Position numbers and translations under genes: made by a program. 64,000 bases of DNA, taken from the NCBI RefSeq assembly GCF_018129405.1, contig NZ_JAFCLP010000001.1:868001-932000 (forward strand), read 5' to 3'. Within the stretch, counting starts at the first letter, position 1. Each line of letters opens with the position of its first letter. The DNA is from Bradyrhizobium iriomotense (GTDB taxonomy: Bacteria > Pseudomonadota > Alphaproteobacteria > Rhizobiales > Xanthobacteraceae). This document shows positions 43,165-52,357 of this stretch, piece after piece. A model generated the notes under the pieces. That model made no database searches. It was not told the origin of the DNA and saw only the letters and a program-made list of their open reading frames with translations.

Positions 43165-44964
43165 TCAGCCCGGCTGGAAGCGCGTGCCGATGCCGGCCTT
43201 GCTCTGGCCAAGGCCCGGCAATTCCCATACGCCGGCACCAGCCGGATTGACGTCGGCGGCGATGTCGACATCGATCAGATACGGCCTGTTGGCGGCGATG
43301 CCCTTGCGGATGGCTTCGCCGATGTCGCCGGCGCGATCGACCCGCACGCCCTCCACACCGCAGGCGCGCGCCATCGCCGCGAAATCGGGATTGTAGCGCT
43401 CGCCCGTTTCGGGGTGCTTGAAGTCGGTGGCGAGCTCACGGCCACCGAGATAACCGCGCTGAAGCCCACGGATCGACGCGTAGGCGTAATTGTTCCAGAC
43501 CACCCAGACCACGGGCAGATTGTATTCGACCGCGGTGCCGAGCACGTTCGCGTGCATGAAGAAGGCACCGTCGCCGCACACGGACACGCAGGGCCGATCG
43601 GGCGCCGCGAACTTCGCGCCCATCACGCCGGCGACACCAAAGCCCATCGGGCCAAAGCCCATCGAGCCGATCAGCGAATCCGGCCGCTTCGGCTTGCAGA
43701 AGCCGAGCAGCCAGTTGTGGTGCACGCCGATGTCGGACACGAGGATCGCATCCTCCGGCAGCGCCTTGTCGATCTCGGCGGCGGCACGCTGCGGATTGAT
43801 CGGCGTGGTGTCGTCGGAGAAGCCCGGCGCGACGAACTTGTCCCACTCCTTGCGATAGCCGTCGATCTGGGCCAGCCATTTCTTGCGCGCGTCAGATTTC
43901 TTGAAAAGATTGTCGCGGCGGTCGAGCTCGGCATGGACCTGGCGCAGGAAAGTGCGCACGTCGGCCATCAATCCGAGCGCGACGGGATAGTTGCGGCCGA
44001 TCTCTTCGGGATCGATGTCGACATGGATCAGCCTGGTCGGAGGAATCGTGAAGGAATAGCCTGGAATCCACGAGCTCGAGGTGCGGTCGTCGAAACGGAC
44101 GCCAAGCGCGAGCAGCACGTCGGCCTGACGTGTCGCGTGATTGGCCTGATAGTGCCCGGCGCGGGCGACGAGACCGAGTGCCAGCGGATGATTGACGTCG
44201 AGCGCACCGAGGCCGCTGGCCGACGCAGCAACCGGAATCTGAAGCCGTTCGGCCAGCTTGCGCAATTCATCCGCCGCGCCGCCATAACGCACGCCCTGCC
44301 CGACCAGCATCACCGGCCGCTCGGCCGACAGCAGCATGTCGACCGCCTTCTCCACACCTTCAGGATCGGCGCCGCAGCGACTGGAGATATTCGCGTTCCA
44401 CTCGATCGCCTTCGGCGCCTCCTCGGCCGCAGACTCCATGAACACGTCGAAGGGCACGTCGACCACCACGGGCCCGGGTCGTCCAGTGATCATGGTCTTC
44501 CAGGCCTGCCGCACCGCGAGCGGCACCATCTCGCCGCGGGTCGGCTGAAACACCTTCTTGCAGATCGTGCGCACCGTGGAGGGGAAGTCGGCCTGATGGT
44601 GCCGGTACATCTCCTGGAACGCGCCGCGGTTGAACTGGCTGGTCGGCACGTTGCCGGTGATCGCCATGAACGGCACGGAATCGAGGAAGGCATTGGCGAG
44701 CGAGATCGGCAAGTTCGCCGAGCCCGGCCCGCAGGAGGTGAAGGTCGCCGTCGGCCTGCCGGAGACGCGGTAATAGACGTCGGCCATGAAGCCGGCGACG
44801 CTCTCGTGATGCACGGAGATGGTCTTGATCTCCTGGGAGCGTTCGTACAGCGCGTCGATGAACTGGATGTTGCCGTGGCCGCAGAGCCCGAACACCTGCG
44901 GCACCTTCTCCTGGATCAGATAGTCGACAATGACCTGGGCGCCATTGAGCACGTTTTTCGACAT
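43165..44964 (-). CDS. Thiamine diphosphate-dependent enzyme (acetolactate synthase-like)
   Basis: 599 residues in the three-domain ThDP-enzyme layout: PYR domain with the catalytic Glu in SVHHESVAGFM, middle domain with DPEEIGRNYPVALG, and PP domain with the GDG..N motif (CGDGAFFMHANVLG to WVVWNN). Members related to acetolactate synthase catalyse decarboxylation or ligation of 2-keto acids; a biosynthetic AHAS role is unlikely because there is no ilvN nearby and the neighbours look catabolic (SDR, cupin, IclR). ATG at 44964 is chosen, after GAGGGAGACGGG. Confidence 0.85.
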   Translation of the reverse strand: MSKNVLNGAQVIVDYLIQEKVPQVFGLCGHGNIQFIDALYERSQEIKTISVHHESVAGFMADVYYRVSGRPTATFTSCGPGSANLPISLANAFLDSVPFMAITGNVPTSQFNRGAFQEMYRHHQADFPSTVRTICKKVFQPTRGEMVPLAVRQAWKTMITGRPGPVVVDVPFDVFMESAAEEAPKAIEWNANISSRCGADPEGVEKAVDMLLSAERPVMLVGQGVRYGGAADELRKLAERLQIPVAASASGLGALDVNHPLALGLVARAGHYQANHATRQADVLLALGVRFDDRTSSSWIPGYSFTIPPTRLIHVDIDPEEIGRNYPVALGLMADVRTFLRQVHAELDRRDNLFKKSDARKKWLAQIDGYRKEWDKFVAPGFSDDTTPINPQRAAAEIDKALPEDAILVSDIGVHHNWLLGFCKPKRPDSLIGSMGFGPMGFGVAGVMGAKFAAPDRPCVSVCGDGAFFMHANVLGTAVEYNLPVVWVVWNNYAYASIRGLQRGYLGGRELATDFKHPETGERYNPDFAAMARACGVEGVRVDRAGDIGEAIRKGIAANRPYLIDVDIAADVNPAGAGVWELPGLGQSKAGIGTRFQPG

Positions 44965-45177
44965 CAACCCGTCTCCCTCTCGGCCCGACGACTTCTTCTG
45001 CACCGATGCGGGGAACGCGGCCGGTCATCACGGGGCCGCGGGAGCCTATTTCTCATAATGCTGTACGTCAATTTATATTGTGATAGTCTGCACCCTGAGG
45101 AAACGCCGAGCTCCGCGCCGACGGTTGCGTGCTAGTGTCGCAACAACGGAGTCACGTCGATTCACGAGAAGGGGGCC
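44965..45177. promoter_or_regulatory. Divergent promoter region between the ThDP-enzyme operon and the IclR regulator
   Basis: A 213-base region containing both promoters. It includes an AT-rich patch around TCAATTTATATTGTGA (about 45069-45084) and GAGGAAACG further right. No confident -35/-10 pair or IclR palindrome was recognised. IclR regulators often bind between themselves and the divergent target operon, which suits this layout. Confidence 0.45.
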
Positions 45178-46092
45178 TTGTCCTTGAGATCGCGCACCAA
45201 GCCCACGACCGAGAAGCCCGCAAGCCCGCGCAAGGGTGCGATTGCCAAGCTGGTCCCCGCTGCCAGCGCCGATGGCGACGTCGAGGCCGACGACAAGCAG
45301 CGCGGCGGCGGCGTCCAATCGCTCGGCCGCGCCTTCTCGATCCTCGAAGAGGTCGCGCGCCATCGCGAGGGCATTGGCCTGGCAGAACTCAGCAAGCTGG
45401 TCGGTCTGCACAACTCGACGACGTTTCATCTGGCAAAGACGCTGGTCTCGCTCGGCTATCTCCGCCAGGAAAAGGACAACAAGCGCTATCGCATCGGCCG
45501 TCCCCTGTTTGCACTCGCGGCAAGCGCGCTCGATGAGATCGAGATGGTCAATGTCGCAACGCCCGTGCTGGAGGAGCTGTCGCGCCAGACCAGCGAAAGC
45601 AGCCATTTTGCCGTGCGGATGGGCGATGCCGTCGTTGTCATCGCCCGCACCAGCGGCCCCGGCGCGTTCCAGCTCACCGACCGCGTCGGCGTCGTGCGCC
45701 CGGCTCACTGTACCGCGCTCGGCAAGATCATTCTGGCCTCGCTCCGCCCCGAGCAGCTCAAGCGATTTATCGATCGCGCGGAGCTGAAGCCGTCGACGCC
45801 AAAGTCCATCACCGATGCCGGCGTGCTTATGCGTGAGATCGCGGAGGTGCAGCGCACCGGCGTCGCCTTCGACGACGGCGAGTTCAACCCGGAAGTGCGC
45901 TGCGTTGCCGTGCCGGTCACCGACTTCACCGGACAGGTGATCGGCGCACTCGGCATTTCCGGTCCGATCTGGCGCCTCTCCAACCAGGCGCTGCACGCCG
46001 GCGCACAAATCGTGCAGGCCGCCGCCGACCGCCTGTCGGTCGAGTTCGGCGCCAAGGACCGCGCGCACAAGGCGTTCGCCCAAAAAGTCTGA
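45178..46092 (+). CDS. IclR family transcriptional regulator
   Basis: 304 residues. A basic N-terminal tail (about 45 residues, SRTKPTTEKPASPRK) precedes the winged-helix DNA-binding domain (VQSLGRAFSILEEVAR, GLHNSTTFHLAKTLVS) and the IclR effector-binding domain (RVGVVRPAHCTALGKIILA and a GALGISGP core). Start is TTG at 45178, after GAGAAGGGGG. It is divergent from the ThDP-enzyme operon and upstream of the ABC transporter operon, so it probably controls both. Confidence 0.92.
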   Translation: MSLRSRTKPTTEKPASPRKGAIAKLVPAASADGDVEADDKQRGGGVQSLGRAFSILEEVARHREGIGLAELSKLVGLHNSTTFHLAKTLVSLGYLRQEKDNKRYRIGRPLFALAASALDEIEMVNVATPVLEELSRQTSESSHFAVRMGDAVVVIARTSGPGAFQLTDRVGVVRPAHCTALGKIILASLRPEQLKRFIDRAELKPSTPKSITDAGVLMREIAEVQRTGVAFDDGEFNPEVRCVAVPVTDFTGQVIGALGISGPIWRLSNQALHAGAQIVQAAADRLSVEFGAKDRAHKAFAQKV

Positions 46093-46119
46093 ACCGCACG
46101 CAAGTGGCGATTTTGCCGG

Positions 46120-46148
46120 TTGACACCGGCAATGGCGTTCGGGATTAT
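46120..46148 (+). promoter_or_regulatory. Sigma-70-like promoter of the ABC importer operon
   Basis: TTGACA at 46120-46125, a 17-base spacer, and GATTAT at 46143-46148 match the consensus well (6/6 and 4/6). Just downstream, ATCGG-ATAC-CCGAT (46180-46193) is a dyad that could be an IclR operator. The transcript would begin around 46155, about 75 bases before the start codon at 46232. Confidence 0.6.
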
Positions 46149-46231
46149 CCTCCAGCATTAAAAAAATATCTCTCACATTATCGGATACCCGATTTTGAAG
46201 AGAGGCACGATGCACCCGGGAGGAGACCGAC

Positions 46232-47476
46232 ATGATCCGCTACCCGCGACGGACGTTGTTACGGGCGGGCGCCGCCTTCGTTGGCGCGTCCGCACTGGGA
46301 TTTCCCGCAATCGTGAGGGCGCAGGCCGAGAAGATCCGGATCGGCCATCTGACGCCGCTCACCGGCTTTCTCGGCGTGATCGGCAGCTACGCGCAGCTCG
46401 GCGTGAAGCTCGCGGCGGAAGAGATCAACGCATCCGGCGGCATTCTGGGCAAGCCGATCGACCTGCTCTCGGAAGACTCGATCAATCCGGCGACGGCAGC
46501 CACCAAGGCGCAGCGCATGCTGGAGCAGGACGGCGCAGTGGTGCTGCTCGGCGAAATCTCCTCGGCCTCTTCGCTCACCATCATGCAGGTCGCCGAGCGC
46601 AACAAGAAGGTGTTCTTCTCGACCGGCGCGCGGTCGGACGCCCTGCGCGGCAAGAACTGCAACAAGTACTCGTTCCACTGCGACATCCCGAACACCGTGA
46701 TGGTCAACGCGGTCGGCACCGCGCTGTCGCAGAAGGGCATGGTGAAGGGCAGGAAGTTCTTCACCCTCACCGCCGACTACATCTTCGGCCATGACCTGCT
46801 GAAGGCCGCGAAGGCCTTCTTCGGCACGCACGACGCCAACCTGATCGGCGACGAGCTGATCGCGACCGACGCCACCGATTTCAGCCCGTATCTGCTGAAA
46901 GTGCGGCAAGCGAAACCCGATGTGGTCTGCTGCAACCTCGCCGGCAACCAGGTGACCAATCTCGTCAAGCAATATGCCGAGTTCGGCCTGCCCTATCCGC
47001 TGGTCGGCTTCAATCTCAACACCGGCGATGCCTGGGCTGCGGGCGCGGGCAATCTCAGCGGCACCTGGCCGACGGTCTGGTATCACACGCTGGCCAATCC
47101 GACCTCGCAGGTCTTCGTCGCCGCGTTCAGCAAGAAATACGGCAAGCCACCGGAGAACCATGCCTGGATCGACTACGTCACGCTGAAGCTGCTGGCGGAG
47201 GCGATCAACACCACCAAGTCGACCGACAGCGGCGAGCTGATCGCCTATTTCGAGAAGCAGTCGCAGTTCGACATCGGCAAAGCGCGCAAGGCCTATTTCC
47301 GCGCCTGGGATCATCAGCTGGTGCAGGAGGCCTATCCCTTCACCGTCAGGCCGAAGGACCAGATGAAGGACCAGTGGGACATGCTGGTGCTTGGCGATGC
47401 CGTGCCGGCGGCGAACGATCCGCTCGAGACGATCTATCCGACCAGGGAACAGAATCCCTGCGAGATGAAGGCCTGA
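46232..47476 (+). CDS. Branched-chain-type ABC transporter substrate-binding protein
   Basis: 414 residues of the type-1 periplasmic binding protein family (LivJ-like). Tat-type signal (YPRRTLLRAGAAFVGASALG) then the opening strand IRIGHLTPLTGFLGVIG. The family's ligand pocket lies around TPLTG and GEISSAS. The actual ligand is unknown: this branch often binds aromatic acids, amides or dicarboxylates. ATG at 46232 is preceded by GGGAGGAG. First gene of the importer operon. Confidence 0.9.
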   Translation: MIRYPRRTLLRAGAAFVGASALGFPAIVRAQAEKIRIGHLTPLTGFLGVIGSYAQLGVKLAAEEINASGGILGKPIDLLSEDSINPATAATKAQRMLEQDGAVVLLGEISSASSLTIMQVAERNKKVFFSTGARSDALRGKNCNKYSFHCDIPNTVMVNAVGTALSQKGMVKGRKFFTLTADYIFGHDLLKAAKAFFGTHDANLIGDELIATDATDFSPYLLKVRQAKPDVVCCNLAGNQVTNLVKQYAEFGLPYPLVGFNLNTGDAWAAGAGNLSGTWPTVWYHTLANPTSQVFVAAFSKKYGKPPENHAWIDYVTLKLLAEAINTTKSTDSGELIAYFEKQSQFDIGKARKAYFRAWDHQLVQEAYPFTVRPKDQMKDQWDMLVLGDAVPAANDPLETIYPTREQNPCEMKA

Positions 47477-47503
47477 CGTGCCCCCTCGCGGCAAGGACGC
47501 AAC

Positions 47504-48379
47504 ATGCAGTTCGAGTTCTTGCTGGAACAGGTGGTGAATGGCCTCGTGCTCGGCGGCTATTACCTGCTCATCGCGCTCGGGCTGTCGCTAATCTTCTCGG
47601 TCGGCGGCATCGTCAATCTCGCCCATGGCGCCTTCTATGCACTCGGTGCCTATGTCTGCGTCGAGCTGACCAAGCGCCTGGGCTTCGGCGCCTCCGTGGT
47701 GATCTCGCCCATCGCGGTCGCCCTGCTCGGTATCCTGTTTGAACGCTTCATCCTGCGCCGTTTCTACACGGCCGATCCGATCCTCAGCCTGCTCGTGACC
47801 TTCGGCCTCGCAATGATCGCAGAGCAGACGATCCGCATGATCTGGGGCGCAGCGCCTGTGTCGACCGAGATCCCGCAAAGCTTTCGCGGCTCGGTCATCG
47901 TCGGCGACTTCCTGTTCTCGCGCTATCGCCTGCTGATCCTCGCGGTGGTCGCGGCGATCCTGCTCGGCGTCTGGCTGCTGCTGCAAAAGACCTCGTTCGG
48001 CCGCGTGGTGCGCGCCGGCATCCAGCGGCCGGACATGGTCGCCGCGCTCGGCATCCGGCTCCAGCCTTACATGACTGCGATCGTCATGCTCGGCGTCGGC
48101 ATGGCCGCACTCGGCGGCGCCTTCTTCGCGCCGATCACCACGGTGCATCCGGCGATGGGAGCCGAGATCATGACCATCGCCTTCGTCGTGGTCGTGATCG
48201 GAGGTCTCGGCAGCTTCTGGGGCGTGGTCATCTCGGCCCTGCTCGTCGGCGTGGTACGCGGCATCGCCATTCACTTCGAGCCTGCGGCCGGCGAAGCCTC
48301 GGTCTACATCCTGATGTTCCTGGTGCTGCTGGTGCGCCCGCGCGGCCTGCTCGGCGAGCGCATCGAGAAGTTCGAATGA
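47504..48379 (+). CDS. livH: Branched-chain-type ABC transporter permease (LivH)
   Basis: 291 residues, eight or so helices, with NLAHGAFYALGAYVCVEL in the first loop and GGLGSFWGVVISALLVG near the end, as in LivH. Its stop overlaps the next gene's start (ATGA at 48376-48379). It forms the inner-membrane channel together with the LivM part of the next protein. Confidence 0.93.
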   Translation: MQFEFLLEQVVNGLVLGGYYLLIALGLSLIFSVGGIVNLAHGAFYALGAYVCVELTKRLGFGASVVISPIAVALLGILFERFILRRFYTADPILSLLVTFGLAMIAEQTIRMIWGAAPVSTEIPQSFRGSVIVGDFLFSRYRLLILAVVAAILLGVWLLLQKTSFGRVVRAGIQRPDMVAALGIRLQPYMTAIVMLGVGMAALGGAFFAPITTVHPAMGAEIMTIAFVVVVIGGLGSFWGVVISALLVGVVRGIAIHFEPAAGEASVYILMFLVLLVRPRGLLGERIEKFE

Positions 48380-50916
48380 GGGCCGCCTCCACGCCTGCGA
48401 AGCTGCAGCCGCTGCTGATCGCGGCCATTGCGGTCATCGCGCTGCCGTTCCTGCTGAAGGCGTTCGGCCTGTCGCTGAACACCGGCACCTGGATCGTCGG
48501 CCTCGCGATCGCGACCATGGGGCTCAACCTCTGCATCGGCTATACCGGCCTCGTCTCGTTCGGTCACAGCGCCTGGTTCGGCATCGGCGCCTACGCGGCC
48601 GGCCTGATCCAGCTGCGCTTCTTCCCCGGCGAGATCTGGCTGCCGCTGCTGGGATCGATTGTCGTCGTCGCGGTCGGCTCGACGGCGATCGGCATGCTGA
48701 TCCTGCGCCGGCGGGGCGTCTATTTCTCGCTGCTGACGCTGGCTCTGGCAGCGCTGGTCTACACCACCGCGTTCCGCTGGACGAGCCTCACCGGCGGTGA
48801 AGATGGCCTCGGCGGATTGAAGCGCGGCGGCATCGGCCCCATCAGCTTCGACGGCGCGCTCAACTACTACGTCGTCGTCGCGGTGATCGGGCTCGCCGTG
48901 CTCTACGTGCTGATGCGCCTGGTTCGCTCGCCGTTCGGACATGTGCTGGTCGCGATCCGCGAGAACCAGCTGCGCGCGAGCTTTCAGGGCTATCCGGTCG
49001 AGCGCTACAAGCTCGCGGTGTTCGTGATCTCCGCCGTCGTCACCGGCCTTGCCGGTGCGCTGATCGGCTTCCTGAACTATCTCGTCTCCGCCGAAGCCGT
49101 CTCGGTGCCGTTTGCGGGCGAGCTTCTGGCGATGGTCGTCATCGGCGGCATGCGCAGCCTGCTGGGCCCCGCGCTCGGCGCGCTGTTCTTCATCCTGTTC
49201 CGCGAGCTGTTCTCGATCTGGACGTCGGACTGGCTGTTCTGGTTCGGTCTCACCTTCGTGGCCTTCGTGATGTATTCGCCCGGCGGCCTCGTCGGCATCG
49301 GCGCGCTGGTCATGCGGCGGCTTCGTCCTCCCGCGGAAGAAACGGCGGCGATGAGCCGCCGCAAGATCTATGACGGCCTGCCGCTGCCCGACTTCCTGCG
49401 GCCGGAAGCACTGCAAGGCACCGTGCTCGAGGTCAGCGGCGTCTCGCGAAAATTCGGCGGCATCCGCGCCGTCGAGAATGCCAGCATCAACGTTGCCGCC
49501 GGCGAGATACACGCGCTGATCGGGCCGAACGGCGCCGGCAAGACCACACTGTTCAACCTGGTCTCCGGCCTCTACGCGCCCGACCAGGGCACGATCCGCC
49601 TGCAGGGACGCGACATTTCCGGCGTGCCGGCGAATGCGATCTGCCACCAGGGGCTGGCGCGCTCGTTCCAGATCACCAATCTGTTTCGCGGCCTCACCAT
49701 TTACGAGAACCTGCGCCTGTCGCTGCAGGCGCGGCGCGCCATGCGCTTCAATATCTGGAACGACATCGACGCCTACGAAGACATCCACGCCGAGACCGCG
49801 GCACTGGTCAAATTCCTCGGGCTCGAAGGCATCGAGGAGATCGAAGGGGGCGAGCTCTCCTATGGCGGGCAGCGGCTGGTCGATCTCGGCATCGCGCTCG
49901 GCAGTAAGCCGCAGGTGCTGCTGCTCGACGAGCCGCTGGCGGGCCTCGCCGCCGCCGAGCGCGAGCGCGTCTCCAACCTCGTCAAGAACATCGCGGCCAA
50001 CATTCCCGTGCTGATCGTCGAGCACGACATCGACCGCGTACTCGGCTTCTCAGCTGTGGTCACCGTAATGAACCAGGGCGAGGTGCTGATGTCCGATTGC
50101 CCCAGGGCGGTGCGGGCCGACCTGCGCGTGCAGGAGATCTACACCGGCAAGGGCATTCCCGCTGTCGAGCATCGGCGCAGCGACGAAGAGGTCCGCAAGC
50201 GCGAGACCGTGCTGCGGCTCGATCGCGTCAACACCTTCTACGGCAAGAGCCACATCCTGAGCAACGCCGCGCTAGACGTGCGCGAGGGCGAGATCGTTGC
50301 GCTCCTGGGCCGCAACGGCGCCGGCAAGTCGACGCTGCTCAAATCCATCGCCGGCCTCGTGCCGGCCGCATCAGGCACCATCGACTATCGCGGCAGCGAT
50401 ATCGCCCACCTTCCCGCACCCGACATCGCCCGCCGCGGCGTCGGCTATGTGCCACAGGGCCGCGGCCTGTTCGCCGGCATGACCGTGCGCGAAAATCTCG
50501 CGCTCGGCCGCCTCGCCCGCAAGACCGACGGCAGCGACGGCGTGGTCTGGAACGAGGAGCAGATCCTGCATTATTTCCCGCGCCTGAAGGAGCGCATGAA
50601 CGTCGCCGCCGACTATCTCTCCGGCGGCGAGCAGCAGATGGTGGCGGTTGCCCGCGCCATGTCCGGCAATGTGCGCCTCTTGCTGCTCGACGAGCCGTTC
50701 GAGGGCCTCGCACCGGCGGTGACGCTGGAGCTGTTCAGAGTGTTCGACCAGCTCCGCCGCCACATGTCGATCGTGATCGTCGAGCACAATCTCGATCTCG
50801 TGCTGGCGCTCGCCGACCGGGTCTTCGCGCTGGAGCGCGGCGCGGTGTTCCATCAGGGACCGGCCGCGCCGCTGCTGAACGATCTCGGCTATCGCAAGCA
50901 GATCCTGTGGTTGTAG
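48376..50916 (+). CDS. Triple-fusion ABC transporter protein: LivM permease + LivG ATPase + LivF ATPase
   Basis: 846 residues in one continuous frame. Residues 1-320 are a LivM-like permease (GYTGLVSFGHSAWFGIGAYA); residues about 350-580 a LivG-like ATPase with Walker A GPNGAGKTT at residue 383 and signature ELSYGGQ (degenerate); residues about 605-846 a LivF-like ATPase with Walker A GRNGAGKST at residue 645 and signature YLSGGEQQ. Walker B aspartates appear as LLLLDEPLAG and LLLLDEPFEG. Normally three separate genes; here the order matches the usual operon, so fusion is by loss of stop codons. It would provide the whole cytoplasmic and one channel half of the importer. Confidence 0.93.
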   Translation: MRAASTPAKLQPLLIAAIAVIALPFLLKAFGLSLNTGTWIVGLAIATMGLNLCIGYTGLVSFGHSAWFGIGAYAAGLIQLRFFPGEIWLPLLGSIVVVAVGSTAIGMLILRRRGVYFSLLTLALAALVYTTAFRWTSLTGGEDGLGGLKRGGIGPISFDGALNYYVVVAVIGLAVLYVLMRLVRSPFGHVLVAIRENQLRASFQGYPVERYKLAVFVISAVVTGLAGALIGFLNYLVSAEAVSVPFAGELLAMVVIGGMRSLLGPALGALFFILFRELFSIWTSDWLFWFGLTFVAFVMYSPGGLVGIGALVMRRLRPPAEETAAMSRRKIYDGLPLPDFLRPEALQGTVLEVSGVSRKFGGIRAVENASINVAAGEIHALIGPNGAGKTTLFNLVSGLYAPDQGTIRLQGRDISGVPANAICHQGLARSFQITNLFRGLTIYENLRLSLQARRAMRFNIWNDIDAYEDIHAETAALVKFLGLEGIEEIEGGELSYGGQRLVDLGIALGSKPQVLLLDEPLAGLAAAERERVSNLVKNIAANIPVLIVEHDIDRVLGFSAVVTVMNQGEVLMSDCPRAVRADLRVQEIYTGKGIPAVEHRRSDEEVRKRETVLRLDRVNTFYGKSHILSNAALDVREGEIVALLGRNGAGKSTLLKSIAGLVPAASGTIDYRGSDIAHLPAPDIARRGVGYVPQGRGLFAGMTVRENLALGRLARKTDGSDGVVWNEEQILHYFPRLKERMNVAADYLSGGEQQMVAVARAMSGNVRLLLLDEPFEGLAPAVTLELFRVFDQLRRHMSIVIVEHNLDLVLALADRVFALERGAVFHQGPAAPLLNDLGYRKQILWL

Positions 50917-50922
50917 CTTCCC

Positions 50923-51903
50923 CTACTCCGCCTTGATGTTCGCAGCAGCCACGACCTCGGCAAGCTCCTTCGTCTCCTTCGCGATCTTGGCGGCATAGTC
51001 GGCCGGGCTCAGCACGCTGACGACGCCCTGCGAACCGAGCTTGTCCGCGACCGCCGGATCCTTGGCAGCAGTGACGATCTCCTGGTGCAGCGTCTGAAGG
51101 ATCGGCGCTGGCGTCGCCTTCGGCATGAAGAAGCCGACCCAGAACGAGATGTCGAAGCCGGGATAGCCTGCCTCCGCGACGGTCGGCACGTCGGGCAGCG
51201 CCGGCAGCCGCTCCGCCGAGGACACCGCGAGCGCGCGCAGCTTGCCGGCCTTCACCAGCGGCACGGCGGAGAGCGGATCGAACACCGCCAAGACCTCCTG
51301 CGCGAGGATGCCGACCTCGGAGGCCGCCCCGCCACGATAGGGCACGTGGATCAGCTTGATGCCGGCCTTCTGGGCCAGCAGTTCCATGGCGAGATGGGCG
51401 AGGTTGCCGTTGCCGCCCGAGCCATAGGCGAGCGCGCCGGGTGCGGCCTTCGCCGCCGCGACGAGATCGGCAACGGTCTTGATGTCGGCGGTCTTGGGAT
51501 TCTCCGGATTGACCACCAGCACCAGCGGTGCCGCGACGACGGTGGTCAGCGGCGCGAAGTCTTTCTCCGGATCGTAGCGGATGTCCTTGAACAGCGTCTT
51601 GTTCAGAGTGATGGTGGAGGAGTTGCAGGCGAGCATGGTGTAGCCGTCCGCATCCGCACGCGCGACGCCTTCGGCGGCGATCATGCCGTTGGCGCCGGCG
51701 CGGTTCTCGACCACGAAGGGCTGTCCGAGCTTGTTGCCGAGACGATCGCCGATGATGCGCGCGACCACGTCGACGGGGCCGCCTGCGCTGAAGCCGACCA
51801 TGATCTTCACCGGCCGCGACGGATATTTCTGCGCGAGGGCCTCCGTCGTCAGCAAAGCGCATAATCCGGCGATGAGCGTCAGCAGGCGGGCCGTTCGTTG
51901 CAT
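50923..51903 (-). CDS. Bug-family (tripartite tricarboxylate transporter) substrate-binding protein
   Basis: 326 residues. Signal peptide (ARLLTLIAGLCALLTTEALAQ) then KYPSRPVKIMVGFSAGGPVD, the characteristic Bug start. The ligand-binding region has GIKLIHVPYRGGAASE. Periplasmic; no TctA/TctB membrane genes are present, so it is one of the many orphan Bug proteins. Its position at the end of the catabolic locus, convergent with the importer, suggests it could sense or bind a related carboxylate. ATG at 51903 follows GGGAGAGAACG. Confidence 0.9.
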   Translation of the reverse strand: MQRTARLLTLIAGLCALLTTEALAQKYPSRPVKIMVGFSAGGPVDVVARIIGDRLGNKLGQPFVVENRAGANGMIAAEGVARADADGYTMLACNSSTITLNKTLFKDIRYDPEKDFAPLTTVVAAPLVLVVNPENPKTADIKTVADLVAAAKAAPGALAYGSGGNGNLAHLAMELLAQKAGIKLIHVPYRGGAASEVGILAQEVLAVFDPLSAVPLVKAGKLRALAVSSAERLPALPDVPTVAEAGYPGFDISFWVGFFMPKATPAPILQTLHQEIVTAAKDPAVADKLGSQGVVSVLSPADYAAKIAKETKELAEVVAAANIKAE

Positions 51904-52061
51904 TCGTTCTCTCCCCAACCTCGCGCGCCGCTTGTGCATGTTTGTTGGTGCGGCGCATGCGAAGACCATGATGGGCGGCCGCACCGGATTCCGCAATCGC
52001 GTTTCCACCCGCGCGATGCCGGGCAATTCCGCCGCGCGGCACGTGAGAAGCGGTCTCAACA
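51904..52061. other. Non-coding region between Bug gene and repeat family F
   Basis: 158 bases holding the promoter of the Bug gene. ORFs in this part are shadows on both strands; a stretch CGCGCGCCGCTTGTGCATG is GC-rich with no recognised signal other than the Bug ribosome-binding site. Confidence 0.3.
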
Positions 52062-52195
52062 AAAAGGTGCGAAAACAACCCCATGCACAGTAGCCGGCCG
52101 CTGCCGGATCAAGGACTTGCGAGGCAGACCTCCGCTTTCTGATTTTGCTTAATCAATTTGACTCGTCGGGCAAAACAGGGGCAGAATGGCATCAT
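52062..52195. repeat. Probable dispersed repeat, family F
   Basis: A stretch beginning GTGCGAAAACAACCCCATG and running through CAAGGACTTGCG, CTTTCTGATTTTGC and AATCAATTTGACTCGTCGG to GGCATCATCG. This order of phrases recalls a widely dispersed intergenic element of Bradyrhizobium, remembered rather than verified; no second copy occurs in the window. Together with the following 160 bases up to the next gene no coding sequence is evident. Confidence 0.5.
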
Positions 52196-52357
52196 CGCGA
52201 TAACCGTGAGCGTTCAGCCCGCCCCGGCCATGGGCGCCTCGCGGCGGCTCCGCGTAAACCCCTCATCGACATCTGAAAATCACAACCGCCGCGCAAGGCG
52301 CGATCGGCCTCGCTCACGGCGAGCCCGCGCGCGTGCGCCGGCAAGGGACACATCGAC

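Noticed and set aside
45069-45084. TCAATTTATATTGTGA as an IclR operator
   Set aside because: Only about half of the positions are symmetrical; the AT-rich patch may just be part of a promoter.
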